Assembly: GCA_019973155.2 (NCBI GenBank)
Contig: BPQB01000009.1
Location: 124,001-188,000, forward strand
Source of the DNA: Phanerochaete sordida
Taxonomy: Eukaryota > Basidiomycota > Agaricomycetes > Polyporales > Phanerochaetaceae
Direction of reading: 5' to 3'
Length of the DNA: 64,000 nt
Within the stretch, counting starts at the first letter, position 1. Each line of letters opens with the position of its first letter. Positions 33,216 through 44,817 of the stretch are shown here, piece after piece. A program made the position numbers and the translations under genes. The notes below the pieces were generated by a model that ran no database searches, was not told the origin of the DNA, and saw only the letters and a program-made list of their open reading frames with translations.

Positions 33216-35150
33216 TCACGATGAGAGTCGGTGCTTCTGTTCATCCCTAGGAGTGCGGGACAACCACGAGCGACGCGGATCGGCGATATGTGCCCTCGGC
33301 GGGGAGGCCATCTCGTACCACTCTTCCGTCGTGCAGCCCTTCTTCGTGTACTCGGGCCCGCCCACGAGGCACCCGCGATCGTCGTGCATCACTCTCGTCT
33401 CCTCGACGCTGATCCCGACAGGGCCTGGCGACGGTGTTTCACTGCTCGGGAGCGTAAAGCGCACGCGCGAAGGCATTGTGCTGAGGCGGGGCGAGGTCAA
33501 CGTCGGAATCGCGACGCTCTCGCGGATGCGAGCCTGCTCGCGCAGGTGCAGCGTGATGCGCGACATCATCGTCACCGTGAGCCTGGCCGGAAGTCAGCGC
33601 TACTGCGAGCAATCTGCAAAATGAGCCCTACATTTGTTCTAATCTGTAGGAGACAGCGTTGTCAGCTCCCGCGACAAAGAAGCTGAGGGAGGTAGGCACG
33701 ACGTACTGCGCCGTGATATTCTGCAGGCCCGGAGGAGCAGTTGCGATCATCAGCGTAAGGACCAAGTTGACTGCAAAGATGACACTGGAACAGTGTCAAC
33801 CATGATATTAACTTTGCGGGTGTCGGCGGGGAGTAATACGTACGTGTAGTACAAGATCCCGTCGCGGAGGAGCACCTTCGCAATTTTGCTTGTTGTTTTA
33901 TTGCGCACAGGCCCCAGCGTCCGGTTCAACGTCAGGGCAAGGATAAGGGTGTCGTACAGCAGGGGCATCCAGGCCGAGGCCGAAGCGATGCCTCCCCTGT
34001 CGCACACAAAAGTCAAGGTAGGCACATCTCCGAGCATGGCTGTACATACACTTTGGCAGGATCGAATATCATCGTACAAGCTATATTGTGGTTCAAGATT
34101 AATCGAGGAACTCCCCTCTATATCGTAGTGGTGACGTGCACGTGCCATGTATATCCCCTTCGTGGTGAACGGCTAGAGGCGCATTCAATCAGGCGAGGCG
34201 TATCATCAACGATCAGAGCGAATAGGACCTACGAACGCCATGCGAGACTAGCCATGCGTTGACGCTGAACTCAGCGCAGAATGCCGCGGCTACGATGCCT
34301 ATGATGAGAGGTCTGCCATTATATATTGCAGAGATCCTGGGGGGAGAAAGGATGGTCAGACGAGCAAAGCACGGCGTGAAGCTGAGAGTCAACTCTACCG
34401 GAGAAGCATCATAAGTGCCGTGGTGTTGATTGCGATGACGATCATGGCTCCTTCGTATCGTACGAAGTGCCTGCATCTTCGTAGCCAAGACACCCCCTCA
34501 GTGACAACTCAGTCTGCGCGCAGTCCGCCTCACCTCTGCGCCCAATGAAGTATGAATATAATCCGAATTATGAAGGGACGAAAGTGGACCTGACCTCGTA
34601 AGTCCAACTCGGCGATAGGTATGCTATCAGAGAATCAATCTCAGCCTCAGCCTTGCAGGAGGACAAGTACATACCGAACAGATTGACTATGAAACTCAAT
34701 GGCGTCAGGTACCTGTTCTATGCTCCTTGTTCATGGTGAGACAGTGACCGGGCAACAAGGGACGTACGATAGCGAACAGGATCGCATCTGAATCTAATTA
34801 GCGAACTACACGCGGTGTATAGGTACGACCTACATATTCCTTTCTTCCCTTTCCATATATATTCGATCTAGTTGACCCTCCCCTCAGTCGCTTGACGCCA
34901 TATACTGCGCGACAGGACGAACCTCATCGGCAAAGGTGATCGCATGATCCCAAATGAGGATCGTGAAGCTCACGAAGCCCATGTACTGGCAAGAACGATC
35001 AGTCATCTCGCTGTACACATGCCTTTGATGCCGTACCGCGGTCATGCGCCTGAAGATATGGTAAGGTCAGCATCTGGGTGCCGTAGCGAAAGAGAATACG
35101 TACGTTTCCGTAGCGTCTTGCGGAAAACCCGCAGCTTCGTCCTGTACCAT
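33216..35150 (-). CDS. DUF6533-type multi-pass membrane protein
   Basis: Predicted integral membrane protein of a basidiomycete-specific family with about seven membrane helices. Proposed exons (minus): 35104-35150, 34923-35049, 34834-34867, 34768-34787, 34675-34717, 34595-34623, 34399-34496, 34237-34336, 34142-34172, 34026-34080, 33844-33996, 33707-33784, 33632-33643, 33216-33582; about 397 residues. Family blocks: GFVSFTILIWDHAITFADE, EYIWKGKKGI, NRYLTPLSFIVNLF, AYLSPSWTYE, RCRHFVRYEGAM, PCTMIFDPAK, ASASAWMPLLYDTL, RNKTTSKIAKVLLRDGILYY and MMSRITLHLRE. Exon 2 may contain a further 51-nt intron (about 34975-35025) that also keeps frame. The junction at 33997-34025 needs an unusually short 29-nt intron; otherwise there is a frame break there. 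Function unknown; the topology resembles receptor-like proteins. Confidence 0.7.
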
Positions 35151-36893
35151 AGCGTCCGCTGCCTACTACGTGTTCTGTGTTCTGCGGCAGGTCACAGGCC
35201 GCCAAAGTCGTAGTAATACGTCAAATTCGCGGAGGAGGCGTAGTACATGCAACACAGAACGTACAGAGCAATACCATCCTGACGGACACGTCGGGCGACT
35301 TATAGCCCCGGATATTAGACTCCTTGGAGAAGGTTCTAAGTCAAATGCTGATACAGGCGTGGTCCAGCGACATCTGCTTGAGGTTACTGCACTGCCAAGT
35401 GCTGCGCCTAGCCTCACATGAGGACCGCATCCACATTCATGTCTCGGCCATCAGGCGCAGCTGTTGACAGCGTACAGTCCAGCGCATAACGTCCTGGTCG
35501 CCACGGGATGCCAGCATAAGCGCTAGGATATTTGCACTGCTCGGAGCGTCAGCAGTGCCATCGCGCTACGGAAGGTTAGACGTCTGCTTGGAAGAATCAG
35601 TTCGAAGATACTTCGACCACCGAATAGTACTTGAGAGAACCTCTACGGATCCCTGAAATGCCGACATCTGGAGCCTGCCCAGTCGAGCCGACCCGTATGT
35701 AAGTTCATGGCGGCGGCGCATGATTGATGAACATACTCCAAAGAACCCCGAGTCTGCGCTCCAGCCGCGGAGGCTGCGCTGAGATGGATAATAAAGTCGC
35801 GGCACAATCACTGAGCCAAGCTTTGGCTGAAGGCGGACGACCGGAGGTTATGGGGTTGTCAGCCCGTGCATTTGCTTGGGCTGTGTTGCATGAATCAAGT
35901 GGAAACGAGGCCAGAGATGCGTGCTGCCCAGCGACCCTGGGCTAACAGATACGTGGGATATCTCCCATGCAGGGGCAGCATCATCTTTAACGAATATGAG
36001 CAGAAACGGCAGGTGGACTCCCAAATCACGACTAACCTGCGGACGCCCATTGACAAGGTTGGTGCCAGGATTGAGAGCCGACAAAGCGGAGCGGACGAGT
36101 GACCACAGCGAGTTAGAGACAAGTTAATGACGCACTGCTGCGCCGGAGTCTGGTCCATGGAGCCACCCAAGCGGTACATCGAGCAGGATTTCGCCGCCGC
36201 CTGAATCCGCCTGGCGAACCACTGGGTAATGATTCGCTCCTCGCGGCCAGCGAAGGTTGTGCGTGCAGGGACCACACGAATCGAGGCACGACGATATCAG
36301 GGAGCTGTGTCAGCGCCCCGCAAGCGAAAGTGAGGGGATCGAACTCTACTCACCATGCCGATGGCCTGTGGGCCGTCGTTATAAGGTTCAGTGGACAGCA
36401 TTCAGGGATCTCCAGTCTTCCTCGTATATTCCTTATGTTTGGCCGTGAAATTTGACCAGGCATAGCAGCTCATTCGCTACCGCGAAGAAAAAGCCAGCGG
36501 GCTTGTGCTGAATCTGCAAATGCTGTGAGAAGCTACGATGTGGCGTGAAACGAGAATTGTACGTACTACAGCGAGGATGTTCACACCCTCTGAGCTTGTC
36601 TGACTACGACGTCATGCATGCATAGACAGTCGAGACCGACCTTAGAACCTGAAGCCAAGCGCCCATGCTGGCGGACGGTGTAGCTCACCCACTAGCTCAC
36701 TACTTAGTTTGTACGTGCACACTGACTGGTTTTACAGCGGGACGCAGTCTATAAATTGAGGGATAGCCTGCGATAATGATTCCTAGAATAGTTTGTGTTA
36801 GATGTTAAGCATATGCTGAGGCCTAGGAGCGCGCCACTCGCGCGGTCAGGACCAGCTACGGATCTGTCACCTTTTCCACCCAGCCCTACAGCT
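35151..36893. other. Gene-poor stretch of 1.7 kb
   Basis: Overlapping short frames on the minus strand (35566-35811, 35895-36275) do not join into a protein I recognise. A degenerate copy of the neighbouring membrane-protein family was considered, but the diagnostic blocks are absent. I see no gene. Confidence 0.35.
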
Positions 36894-38609
36894 TCAGTTC
36901 CCGTCGATGACCTCTATACAGCTGTCGCAGCCGCTCACGGCGTCCTTGATGCGGGGTAGGATGCTGAGGCTCCCCACCAGCGCCCGCAGCCGCACTAAGT
37001 CCTCCTCGTACGCGTCCGTACCGTCGTCTCCGCACATGGACGTGAAGCTGACGTGCTGAAGACGCAGCCCGTGCCTGGCGCGCGTTTCGAGCGTGTCCAC
37101 GAGGCGACGCGTGAACGCGTGCGCGCGGCCGGTGCGCTCGTCGTCCGTCTGCGCCGGCGGGCAGCCGGCAAGCCGCAGCGAGAGCCGGCTCAGCTTCGGA
37201 TACGGAAAGGAGGCGGCGTCGCCATCGGCCGTGCTCATGCCCAGGAGGGCCACGAGTCGGAGGCCCGTGAGATAGTGCGTGGACGCGTCGAGCCGCCGGA
37301 CCATCTGGGGCCGCAGGAGCATGTCGAAGGTCTCACGGCTCTTGATGGGTCCGCCGAAGACAATGCCCTCGACGTCCGAGACGGCCACGTGGGAGTAGAA
37401 CGTCCGAATGACTTGCTCGCGGATAGACGTCGTTGGGTCGAGGGCGAGCGTCACGGACAGCCCGGCTTTGCTGTCGTCTATATCGCTTCCGGTGTCGAGC
37501 TTCTGCTGGCGGTTCGTGGCATATATGACCAAGGTGACTTGGTTCGGATCTTGTACGTAGTCTGCGGCGCAAATGCGTGCTACCCAAGGCTCCCCGATGA
37601 CGCCCTTTCCCGTCGCTTTAGCTGAGATTTGGGCGAGGATAACGCTGAAGTCGGCCTCCTTGACAGGTTTCGCTCCTGCGATATGAGCTCTGGTTGTGCT
37701 TGGGATAGCGAGACGAGACAGCATCTGTGCGCTGGACAGACCAGTCTTCGCATCCTCGATGTAGAGGTATTGGAGCGCAGGCATCGTCACCAGCGGACCT
37801 CTCGCCGGAGACTCGTCAAGGTTTACGGAGTGGATGAGGGTGAGTTCTGCCAAGGATGGCAAGCGCGAGAGGATAGTTAACCACTCGCTGACCGGGAGAG
37901 CAGGGTTGCATCGTTTGACGTAGAGGGTCGTTAAAGTCGTGCGTGTGAATGCCCGCATGAGGAGAGACGACGATTCAATGAATCGCACACTCCCGAGTTG
38001 TGGCCAGCGGGAACTGCGTAACAAGGCAATAGACTCCGGTGCGACCTCGGCTACTTGGACGATGGTGATGTTGTTGAGGACGGGAGAGTGGAAAGAGGAG
38101 CCCTTGTGGAGATGGACAATCGGGCCACCGAAAGCAAGAGCAAGCTGCTTGACTCGGTGCGCCTCGCGCATGACAAGGGCCATTATAGATGGTCCCGGGA
38201 TATATGACACCCGAGTCACGCTGAGGATCAGCTCCAGTTGCTCGATAACCAGAGGCAGCCGTCCGGAGCGCGCTATCCACACGCTGATGCGCTCGATACG
38301 ATCCGGTCTGTTGTCCGCGCGTGTGAATATGATATGTGCCCAGAGCCGTGACGTGCGGAAGGCCACACTTCTCCAGTACTGGCAGACGAACGTGACGGTC
38401 ATCCACGCGTGCGGGAATACGGGGAATTTGACTGCAGCAGCCAGATTATGGCGGTGAGAGCGGAACAAGGTGAGAAAGATTTCTGAGAGGACCTCTGGGG
38501 GAAGCCGCATGTTGATTGGGGCCAACGCATTCCGGCGATGCCTCAGCAAACGCTTTTCCTCTTCAATGCGTTTGACCTCGCGGCTGCGCGCGGCAATCGC
38601 CCGGTCCAC
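36894..38609 (-). CDS. F-box protein (5' end uncertain)
   Basis: Open frame of about 570 residues. An N-terminal coiled-coil-like helix (REVKRIEEEKRLLRHRRNAL) precedes the F-box: PINMRLPPEVLSEIFLTLF, then TFVCQYWRSVAFRTSRLWAHI. The rest is an LRR-like solenoid (SPVLNNITIVQ, LPSLAELTLIHSV, MPALQYLYIED, YPKLSRLSLRLAGC). The frame contains no ATG at its 5' end: codon 38607-38609 is GTG, and the frame is open back to a stop near 38659. Either a short upstream exon with the ATG is spliced in (an acceptor-like CATAG lies just before GCTACACC), or translation begins at the internal ATG of NMRLPPE. Likely an SCF substrate receptor; the substrate is unknown. Confidence 0.82.
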   Translation of the reverse strand: MDRAIAARSREVKRIEEEKRLLRHRRNALAPINMRLPPEVLSEIFLTLFRSHRHNLAAAVKFPVFPHAWMTVTFVCQYWRSVAFRTSRLWAHIIFTRADNRPDRIERISVWIARSGRLPLVIEQLELILSVTRVSYIPGPSIMALVMREAHRVKQLALAFGGPIVHLHKGSSFHSPVLNNITIVQVAEVAPESIALLRSSRWPQLGSVRFIESSSLLMRAFTRTTLTTLYVKRCNPALPVSEWLTILSRLPSLAELTLIHSVNLDESPARGPLVTMPALQYLYIEDAKTGLSSAQMLSRLAIPSTTRAHIAGAKPVKEADFSVILAQISAKATGKGVIGEPWVARICAADYVQDPNQVTLVIYATNRQQKLDTGSDIDDSKAGLSVTLALDPTTSIREQVIRTFYSHVAVSDVEGIVFGGPIKSRETFDMLLRPQMVRRLDASTHYLTGLRLVALLGMSTADGDAASFPYPKLSRLSLRLAGCPPAQTDDERTGRAHAFTRRLVDTLETRARHGLRLQHVSFTSMCGDDGTDAYEEDLVRLRALVGSLSILPRIKDAVSGCDSCIEVIDGN

Positions 38610-39108
38610 GTCTGCTTGGGACGTCAGGGATAGGAAAGACCTTGGTGTAGCAGCCTATGCACGCATGGTGAGTCGCTGTATGTGTGCTTGGGAAACCCCA
38701 ACGTTGTTGAGAAATCGGATGCTTACCTGGACTTCGAGCGGGAATCCGGGTTCCATCGGTGGACAGGCACGCGAAGACTCGTTCGCAGTTGCGAACACCT
38801 ATTCGAACACAACGTTGAGCATTCGACGTCACCCCAGAATCTGATTTCAATATGGAACGGTACCTCGAGGTCCTCTCCCTGGCCGTTGCTGTTAAAGCGG
38901 CGACAGCAAGCGCGCACAAAGCACCCGGGATCCGCCACGTGCACTCCGCTTGCCGACGCTTCATCCCATTACACCATGCGTCCGCTGGCCCAAGTTCGAG
39001 CCCGCTCGGGTGTCATTTGTTTCGACATAGCCAACATCTCGCAGACAAGTACTCCGTAATGAAAGGTTACATCGGGCATTCAGATATCATAAGAAAACGT
39101 GAGTGACC
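38610..39108. other. Intergenic between two F-box genes
   Basis: About 500 bp containing the promoter and perhaps a short first exon of the upstream minus-strand F-box gene, plus the 3' flank of the next one. Minus frame 38563-38964 has no motif. Confidence 0.35.
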
Positions 39109-40585
39109 CTAGGCGTCGTCCCAAAATTCCTTCACCATCTTCACCTTGTCGAGATCGCTGATGACCCGCTCGAGCGTCGCTCGCCTCCCGGGCATGAGTT
39201 CCTGCAACTCGTCCTCCTCATGTGGGCGAAAATGCCGGCCAGGGATAACGTTGACCGGAATGGCTGACGACGACCGCGCGAGGATGTCCTCGACCGCTGC
39301 CCAGTCAACTGCCTGCCACCCGTCATCGATGAGGACGACGACCTGCGCAAGCGAGCCGTACCGGTGAGTCAGGCTCGCGCAGGGCGGACTGACAGCGAAG
39401 CCCAGCACGAGCGGATTTCGACGCCCAAAGAATATCGTGAAGCGAGAAGGTCCTGAGCAGCGCATGTCAGACACAGCGGCACAGACATGCAGAAGAGCAT
39501 TGTGCTTACCTCTCGCTTTGCATTCAGTCTCGGAGAGCGTAATATAGTCTGCCATGCGCATCGTTTCCATGAGAGACGTGACTTCTGCGATGACGCGCAT
39601 ATTCATGCGGACCGCGTAAGTGAGCACGTCCTCGTCCCCGCGCGGGGTGCGCCAGCCCGGAGTGTAGCGTAGCCGCGACGACGCGAACATCCACGCGAGC
39701 GGCCAGCATTCACCGCACTTTTCAGCATGAATGCGCTTGATCTCTGGGAAGGGCTTGGTGCATGATGGCGGCAGGAGAGCGGTACACGGCTCAGACCATC
39801 GGACTCGGTTCAGCTGCAGGTTCTTCAAGCGCTGCAGAGCAGCGAGAGCGCGATATAGGGCGGAGAACGAGGAGAACTGAGTGTTTGAGAGAGTCAGGTT
39901 CGTGACGGTGGCTAGCTCTCGTGGACATGGTCTGGCAAGCAGAGGAAATGATGTGTAATTGGCGTCAGGGAGGCTGGATTGAAAGTTTATCTGCTCCAGG
40001 CCGCAGAGATGCAATGAGAGCGCCTTCCACGCTGCCTGGCAATTGTTGATTGACCAGTTTTGTTCTTCGAATGTGATTGTTAGGGATTGGACGTGCTTGC
40101 CGAGCCACGAGGACAGTGTAGAAGTCAGTACGCCCTCCAAAAAGCGTATGTCTTGTGGATTGCGGAGGATGAGCGTCTGGAAGAGGAGAGGCCTGCAGTG
40201 TAACTGCCATTGCCGACAGGTCCTCGCCGACGAGGATAGACAACGCCTTTCAAAGGCCCGCATGTGCCTCATAGGTATAGGCGGTGCCTCGAAGACGGCC
40301 CGTAGAAAGGTCCCGATAAGGTCTACGAGTTCTAGAGGCAGATTCCTTCCGACGTCCCCGACAAGCTCACTCCTTGCGTAGCCGGAGGCTGGCGCAGTCA
40401 GTGAGCCTTTGACTTCACAGACAAAGGTCTTGCGTACATTGTAATCGGTCCTTGCTCTTGAACTCTCGGTCAACTTCGTCGACGATCATATCCGCGAATG
40501 GATCATCTGGATTCTTCAGCGACGAAAGACCACGGCTCAGGGGGGAGGGGTCCACGTCGTCGCCATCGTCAGAGCTAGAGTCCAT
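39109..40585 (-). CDS. F-box-like/LRR-type protein
   Basis: Exons (minus) 40438-40585 and 39109-40388, about 475 residues, in frame across a 49-nt intron. The N-terminus is acidic (MDSSSDDGDDVDPS). An F-box-like segment, NLPLELVDLIGTFLRAV, is followed by SSSARTCRQWQLHCRPLLFQ, a common layout in Agaricomycete F-box proteins. Leucine-rich strands follow (LATVTNLTLSNTQF, LQRLKNLQLNRVRW). The C-terminal third has AQVVVLIDDGWQAVDWAAVE and ends EFWDDA. The longest uninterrupted frame begins upstream at a non-ATG codon, so the spliced start was preferred. Probably an SCF adaptor; the F-box is weaker than in its neighbours, so the call is less firm. Confidence 0.75.
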
Positions 40586-40990
40586 CGACGGCCAGTGAAC
40601 CACTCCGTTCGTAAAGGATGAACGGAAACGCCGCAATTCGACCCCTACAGCGTTCCGCGATTAGACTCGGACAAGCACGAACTGGGAGCGCGTTCATGAA
40701 TCGCACCTCCCATATACCCTACATCTTCGGCAGAAGAGCTGGTACTCGATGAACGCGAGCGCATTGAGCAGTGTCTCGAATGCCGCAATCTCCGCCACGC
40801 CGTGAGCGTATGAGAGCAACCAGCGAAAGGTCGTAGGCGCACCGAACAGACGCTGTCAGCGGAGACGTCGACGCATTTGGCCAGTACGGGCGTCGCTTAC
40901 GAAATTCCCTGACACTGTGACACTGTGACACTGAAAATGCTCTGCACAGCATCACATTTGGTCTGTTATACATAAGGAGGCCTGCACAAA
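40586..40990. other. Intergenic
   Basis: Promoter of the minus-strand F-box-like gene and 3' flank of the minus-strand membrane-protein gene. Contains the GACACTGT triplet repeat at 40911-40933; otherwise nothing recognised. Confidence 0.4.
40911..40933. repeat. Short tandem repeat, 8-nt unit GACACTGT x ~2.9
   Basis: Three consecutive copies of the octamer, the last one truncated by one base. It lies in non-coding DNA between two minus-strand genes, about 330 bp upstream of the F-box-like ATG. Confidence 0.9.
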
Positions 40991-42618
40991 TCAGACAGTG
41001 CAGCGCGTCGTCAGCTCTGCCGCATCATACGCCTCCACTGGCTCGTCTTTCTCAGCTTGATCGAGAACGTTGTTCATGCGGGTCTCCGATTTTGAGGAAC
41101 ACGAACGTAGGATGTCTTCTGCAGATGCTCCCACCCCTGTCGTTTCGAGCGAGATTACGATATGCGGGATTGAGGAGACCTCTAACGATTGCCTGGCATT
41201 TGACTGTGGCAGCAGCGTCGGCATGTCGTTGACGGACAGCGTGCGCTGGACGTAGTAGTTCGACAGCTCCACTAGAAGGATCACGGTGGTGGGGTACATG
41301 CCCTGCAGTCGCCGTCTGTAAGCGGTACACGCGCGTTCGGGCATGGAAGGAACGCACTACGAGATCGACGAGGCAGCTGTACGTGAGAACCTGCAGAACG
41401 CAGAGAAGATTGGCTTCGCTGGTGTAGTGGGGGGCTCGCCATGCCACCGTCGACGGCGTGAGCTGGTTGGGGTCGGAGACCTTGACACAAAGGATGATGC
41501 TTGATACGATGAAGGGAAGCTGGCATGGTCAGATAGCGTCGGTACCATGACCCATCAGATGAGACAAGGAGACCTTACCCAGAAGAGACAGTACAGAATA
41601 CCGGACTCGACAAACAATAACAGGGCTCTCTCCGCTCTTGTGCGCAATCCCGCTTGGAGATAGGACTTGACGTGGCGTCTATGTTGGCTGCACAGGACTT
41701 CAGTACACATCCTGCGAACTATAGGGATAATTTCTTACTATGTCCGAGTCCCGATGAGTAGTGTAGCCCAAATGTTCGTCATCCAGGACGATAGGATAGC
41801 CAGAGCAGATGCGTATACGTCCAAACGCTCGTGGTAGTAGGAGACAGCATTGAAGATGAGCAAGGCTGTTCAACGATTCGAGTGTCAGCCTCAATGCTGA
41901 GCATTGGCCAGAATGTTGGGGACGAACCGATCGTTACGAGTGTAAGAGCCACGGAGACACTCTGGACGACACGATTGCGGGGCCAGAGCACCCAAGCCCG
42001 CCACAGCACTACCAGGTCACTCAGGAAGACCTGGGCATGCGTGAGGACCGATGAAGTGTGATGTAGAGCATACTAGGACTCACATTGACAGAGATCAGCA
42101 TAGACAAACCGCGTTGAAAAGATGTCATGGCCGACTGTTGGAGGTTCGGTGGTATGTTGGGGCACGGTACAGGCGCATTCCGGCCCTCAGAGGTGCCTGA
42201 TTCGAGTATGCACGCAAGCACTATTCGCTGAATGTCGCTGGCCCTATCGTTGTCGAGGTAAAGGCAAGAGAGCATTATTCCAAAGTGCGCGGCGGCCACT
42301 GCGTACATGCCGACACAGATTGCCAGGAGCAATGCCTTTCGTGACCGAAGACGCGATCGAGCGCGACTGCATTGAAGATCAGAATAGCCCTTTTGCCTGC
42401 AGGACTTAATGACCTACAGGATGAGGATGGCAGTACATAACACAAGCAAGGTGTAAACTCCTGCAAACGACAGTGAGTCTCGACCATTAAGGAAGCAGAG
42501 TCAACGTACCGAACACAACGCTCTCGACGACTACTGGCACCAGCCACTGAGAGACAAACTTTCCGATGAGGGGGATGGACGCGCTGAGCGCGTCGAGCTC
42601 CAAGGTGCTGTCCGACAT
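40991..42618 (-). CDS. Multi-pass membrane protein of a basidiomycete-specific family
   Basis: Proposed exons (minus): 42510-42618, 42418-42460, 42084-42366, 41928-42030, 41739-41865, 41579-41687, 41358-41519, 40991-41302; 415 residues, every junction in frame. Start MSDSTLELDALSAS. Hydrophobic helices include QWLVPVVVESVVFGVYTLL, VLCTAILILL, ALLLAICVGMYAVAAAHFGI, SDLVVLWRAWVLWPRN, VQSVSVALTLVTI, ASALAILSSWMTNIWATLLI, ALLLFVESGILYCLFW and MYPTTVILLVELSNYYV, about seven segments, followed by a cytosolic-looking Ser/Glu-rich tail of roughly 80 residues. This arrangement (ESVxFGxYT, LWRxW, TNIxATxLI) matches an expanded, uncharacterised membrane family in mushrooms. It differs from the DUF6533 protein nearby. 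An apparent in-frame TAG near 42416 falls inside the second intron. Function unknown; receptor-like topology. Confidence 0.82.
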
Positions 42619-43804
42619 TGTGGTGGGTGGGAAAAGAGAAGAAACGAGACTTCCATGAGGGTGCTATGCATGTATACGAGAAACGTACAGCCATATGTCT
42701 ATCTGGACTGATGCACTATGTTGAGCGGATGCAGAGAGCCACGGGGAATGCATGCGAGTCGCGGTGGGTCCGGGCGCCTATTGCCCCCCAGGGAAGTTGG
42801 AGGGGAGGATTGGGACGGGTCGTGCACCCAGCCACCAGGAGGCGGCGGACGCGACGACGATTCATTGCCCTTGATTCTCGGGAACGATCTGAGCAGGGAC
42901 CGTCCGCCACACGCGACAGAGGTGAGAGCATGGGCTTGATACGTGGGGCGCCACCAGCCGAACAAGACTGTTCGCACAGCAGCGCAATTTCTGGCAGATG
43001 GACGTGGAGGCCAGTGCATGTCGCAGGCGTAGGGATACTGAGATTGGTGTGACAAGGTCTGCGTACATATTGTATGGCTGCATAGCTTGATCTCGTTCAC
43101 ATTCGAGGTCACAATACACTGGCATGTCCTCGTGCGATAGTGAGCGGAGCTCCCGCGCAATACTCTAAACCATATATTGTGTAAGAGACTAGCGCAGCAA
43201 GGCGGTAGTAGATTAAAGCACCTGTCAGCAACCCCTCCGTCTCCGTCTGCGCTGGCGATATCCTTCCTCCGCGTCCAATCTCGGAGACGACTCTCCCCGG
43301 AGTTTGAGAGCAACAGCCGCAGTATCCACCTGTCTCTATATGCGACGGTCATATTGTAAGTAATGTGTCGATATGTCGCAGGTCACGCATGGTCCCAGCG
43401 AGAATGCGAGCGGAGGCCGTGTCTCGCGTGAGGGAAGGAGCCCGAGGAGGAGGTTGGCGGCGAGAGCTCAGCGCGACGGCAGGCGCCTGGGGCGCTTCGG
43501 TCACATGACCTCCGCTGCCGCAGTGCCGAACCGCGACGCGCGCGGCGGCACCCTCCCTGTCTGCTTTCAGCTCGGACTACGAGGCAGGCCATGTCGGACC
43601 ACGAAGCAGACGAACATCGCGATGCGCTTCTGGCGGGGCTGACCACAGAACATCCTGTAGGTGAGCGGCCTCATCGACGTAAAAGACATGCGGTGGCAAG
43701 ACCTCTATGAGCCGCTCTGTAGACATGGCGAATACCGTTCCGGGGGAAGTCATCGTGCTGAAGGAGCCTCAGGGGAATAGATTCGTGGTACGTTAGCGCT
43801 CACT
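42619..43804. other. Intergenic, divergent promoter region
   Basis: Between the minus-strand membrane-protein gene and the plus-strand tandem pair. A short frame from the ATG at 43590 (MSDHEADEHRDALLAGLTTE) followed by GTGAGC at about 43661 and an acceptor-like site near 43724 could be an upstream exon of the next gene, but I could not join it in frame. GC-rich overlapping frames at 42700-43050 are unsupported. Confidence 0.3.
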
Positions 43805-44817
43805 ATGTCTTCAGCTCGATGGTCAGGATTCTACACGCTGACACCAGTGCCCTCGCCCGCCCAAAGTATCCGAAATGGATGCCATCGCCCACTGGCATAG
43901 CAGTCAGCTGGGGCGCGGCCTTCGCCTTTGGCGCGTACGCTGTGGTGAAAGGTTCCGACCGGCCTGGGCTCAGCAGGCGAATGACGCTTCTTGCTGCGTG
44001 GTGCAGTGCTCACTATGTGCGCGAGCGTAACGAATGGCGGTTGCAGCACCTGGTGCGCCGGGCGTACGAGGCGCCGCAGGACACCCCGGAGAAGGCGTTT
44101 TGGCGGCGCGTGGGGTCTCTCACACATGATGGTTGGGGAGCGTCTGCCTTCGCATGGCGAGCGACGGCGCGCAACGCTATTGCAGACATGGTCGCGAACC
44201 AGCCGGCCGAGTATGAACAGGCTGCGCGGTCCCTGGCGAACATCGAACACTCTGCTACCACCAAAGGCGGTGAGCTACATGTCGTTGTGTATACCATCCG
44301 CAGCCGTTCTCATTTGTGCCGATAGATTGGCGGTATACACTCAACAATCTGTACTCGCTGCTGTTGACTAGTAGCCGGGAGTCTCGCGCTTTCTGGATGC
44401 TCAAGTGGCTGAATGAGCTAGAACCCGACGAAGGAGACAGTCCACAGATACTCGACAACGCAGTCCGGCAAGCATCCTACATGTCCATGATCGAGAACTG
44501 GGAGAACTGGGAGGTGAGCAGCAGATGAAGTTGCGCATGACGCGCTCTTGATTTACACAATGTGCGAGCAGGTTATATATATCGTCAGTACCGTCGGGGT
44601 ATGCGTTTCCGCAGTGACGGGCGAACTCGCGCGCCGCAGACCCGTCCTGCGCTTCTCATTGGCCATGGGAGTCTGTTCGATTGCCGCATCGTGGACATAT
44701 CCCCTCGCACTGCAACATTTGCTTGAGACTCCTTCTAGACTATCGCGCCGAGATTGGCTAGAGAGACTGGTATCACGAGTCATTGCCGATCCGTTGGCTC
44801 ATGCTAACGACGAGTAG
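43805..44817 (+). CDS. Unrecognised membrane protein, tandem paralogue 1
   Basis: I do not recognise this family. Proposed exons: 43805-43865, 43901-44269, 44326-44513, 44572-44817; 287 residues. The first intron would be only 35 nt, so the 5' end is tentative. Visible: a hydrophobic N-terminal segment (VSWGAAFAFGAYAVV), a second near MTLLAAWCSAHYV, an amphipathic block APQDTPEKAFWRRVGSLTHD, a conserved SYMSMIENWENWE, then two C-terminal hydrophobic segments (IYIVSTVGVCVSA; LRFSLAMGVCSIAASWTYPL) and a basic RLSRRDWLERLVSRVI tail. The gene at 45173-46104 shares these blocks in the same order and has introns at equivalent positions, so the two arose by tandem duplication. Probably 3-4 membrane helices; no enzyme motif. 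Confidence 0.7.

Noticed and set aside
34600..34900. Apparent frame mismatches in the DUF6533-type gene
   Set aside because: Choosing acceptors at 34718 (giving NRYLTPL) and 34497 resolves them; only the 29-nt case at 33997-34025 remains.
42416..42460. In-frame TAG suggesting a pseudogene in the membrane protein at 40991-42618
   Set aside because: A 51-nt GT-AG intron (42367-42417) removes the stop and restores the expected membrane helix and frame.
43590..43800. Upstream exon(s) MSDHEADEHRD... for tandem paralogue 1
   Set aside because: Splice sites exist, but no phase-consistent join to the confident exons was found except through an impossible 23-nt intron; left as an open possibility only.
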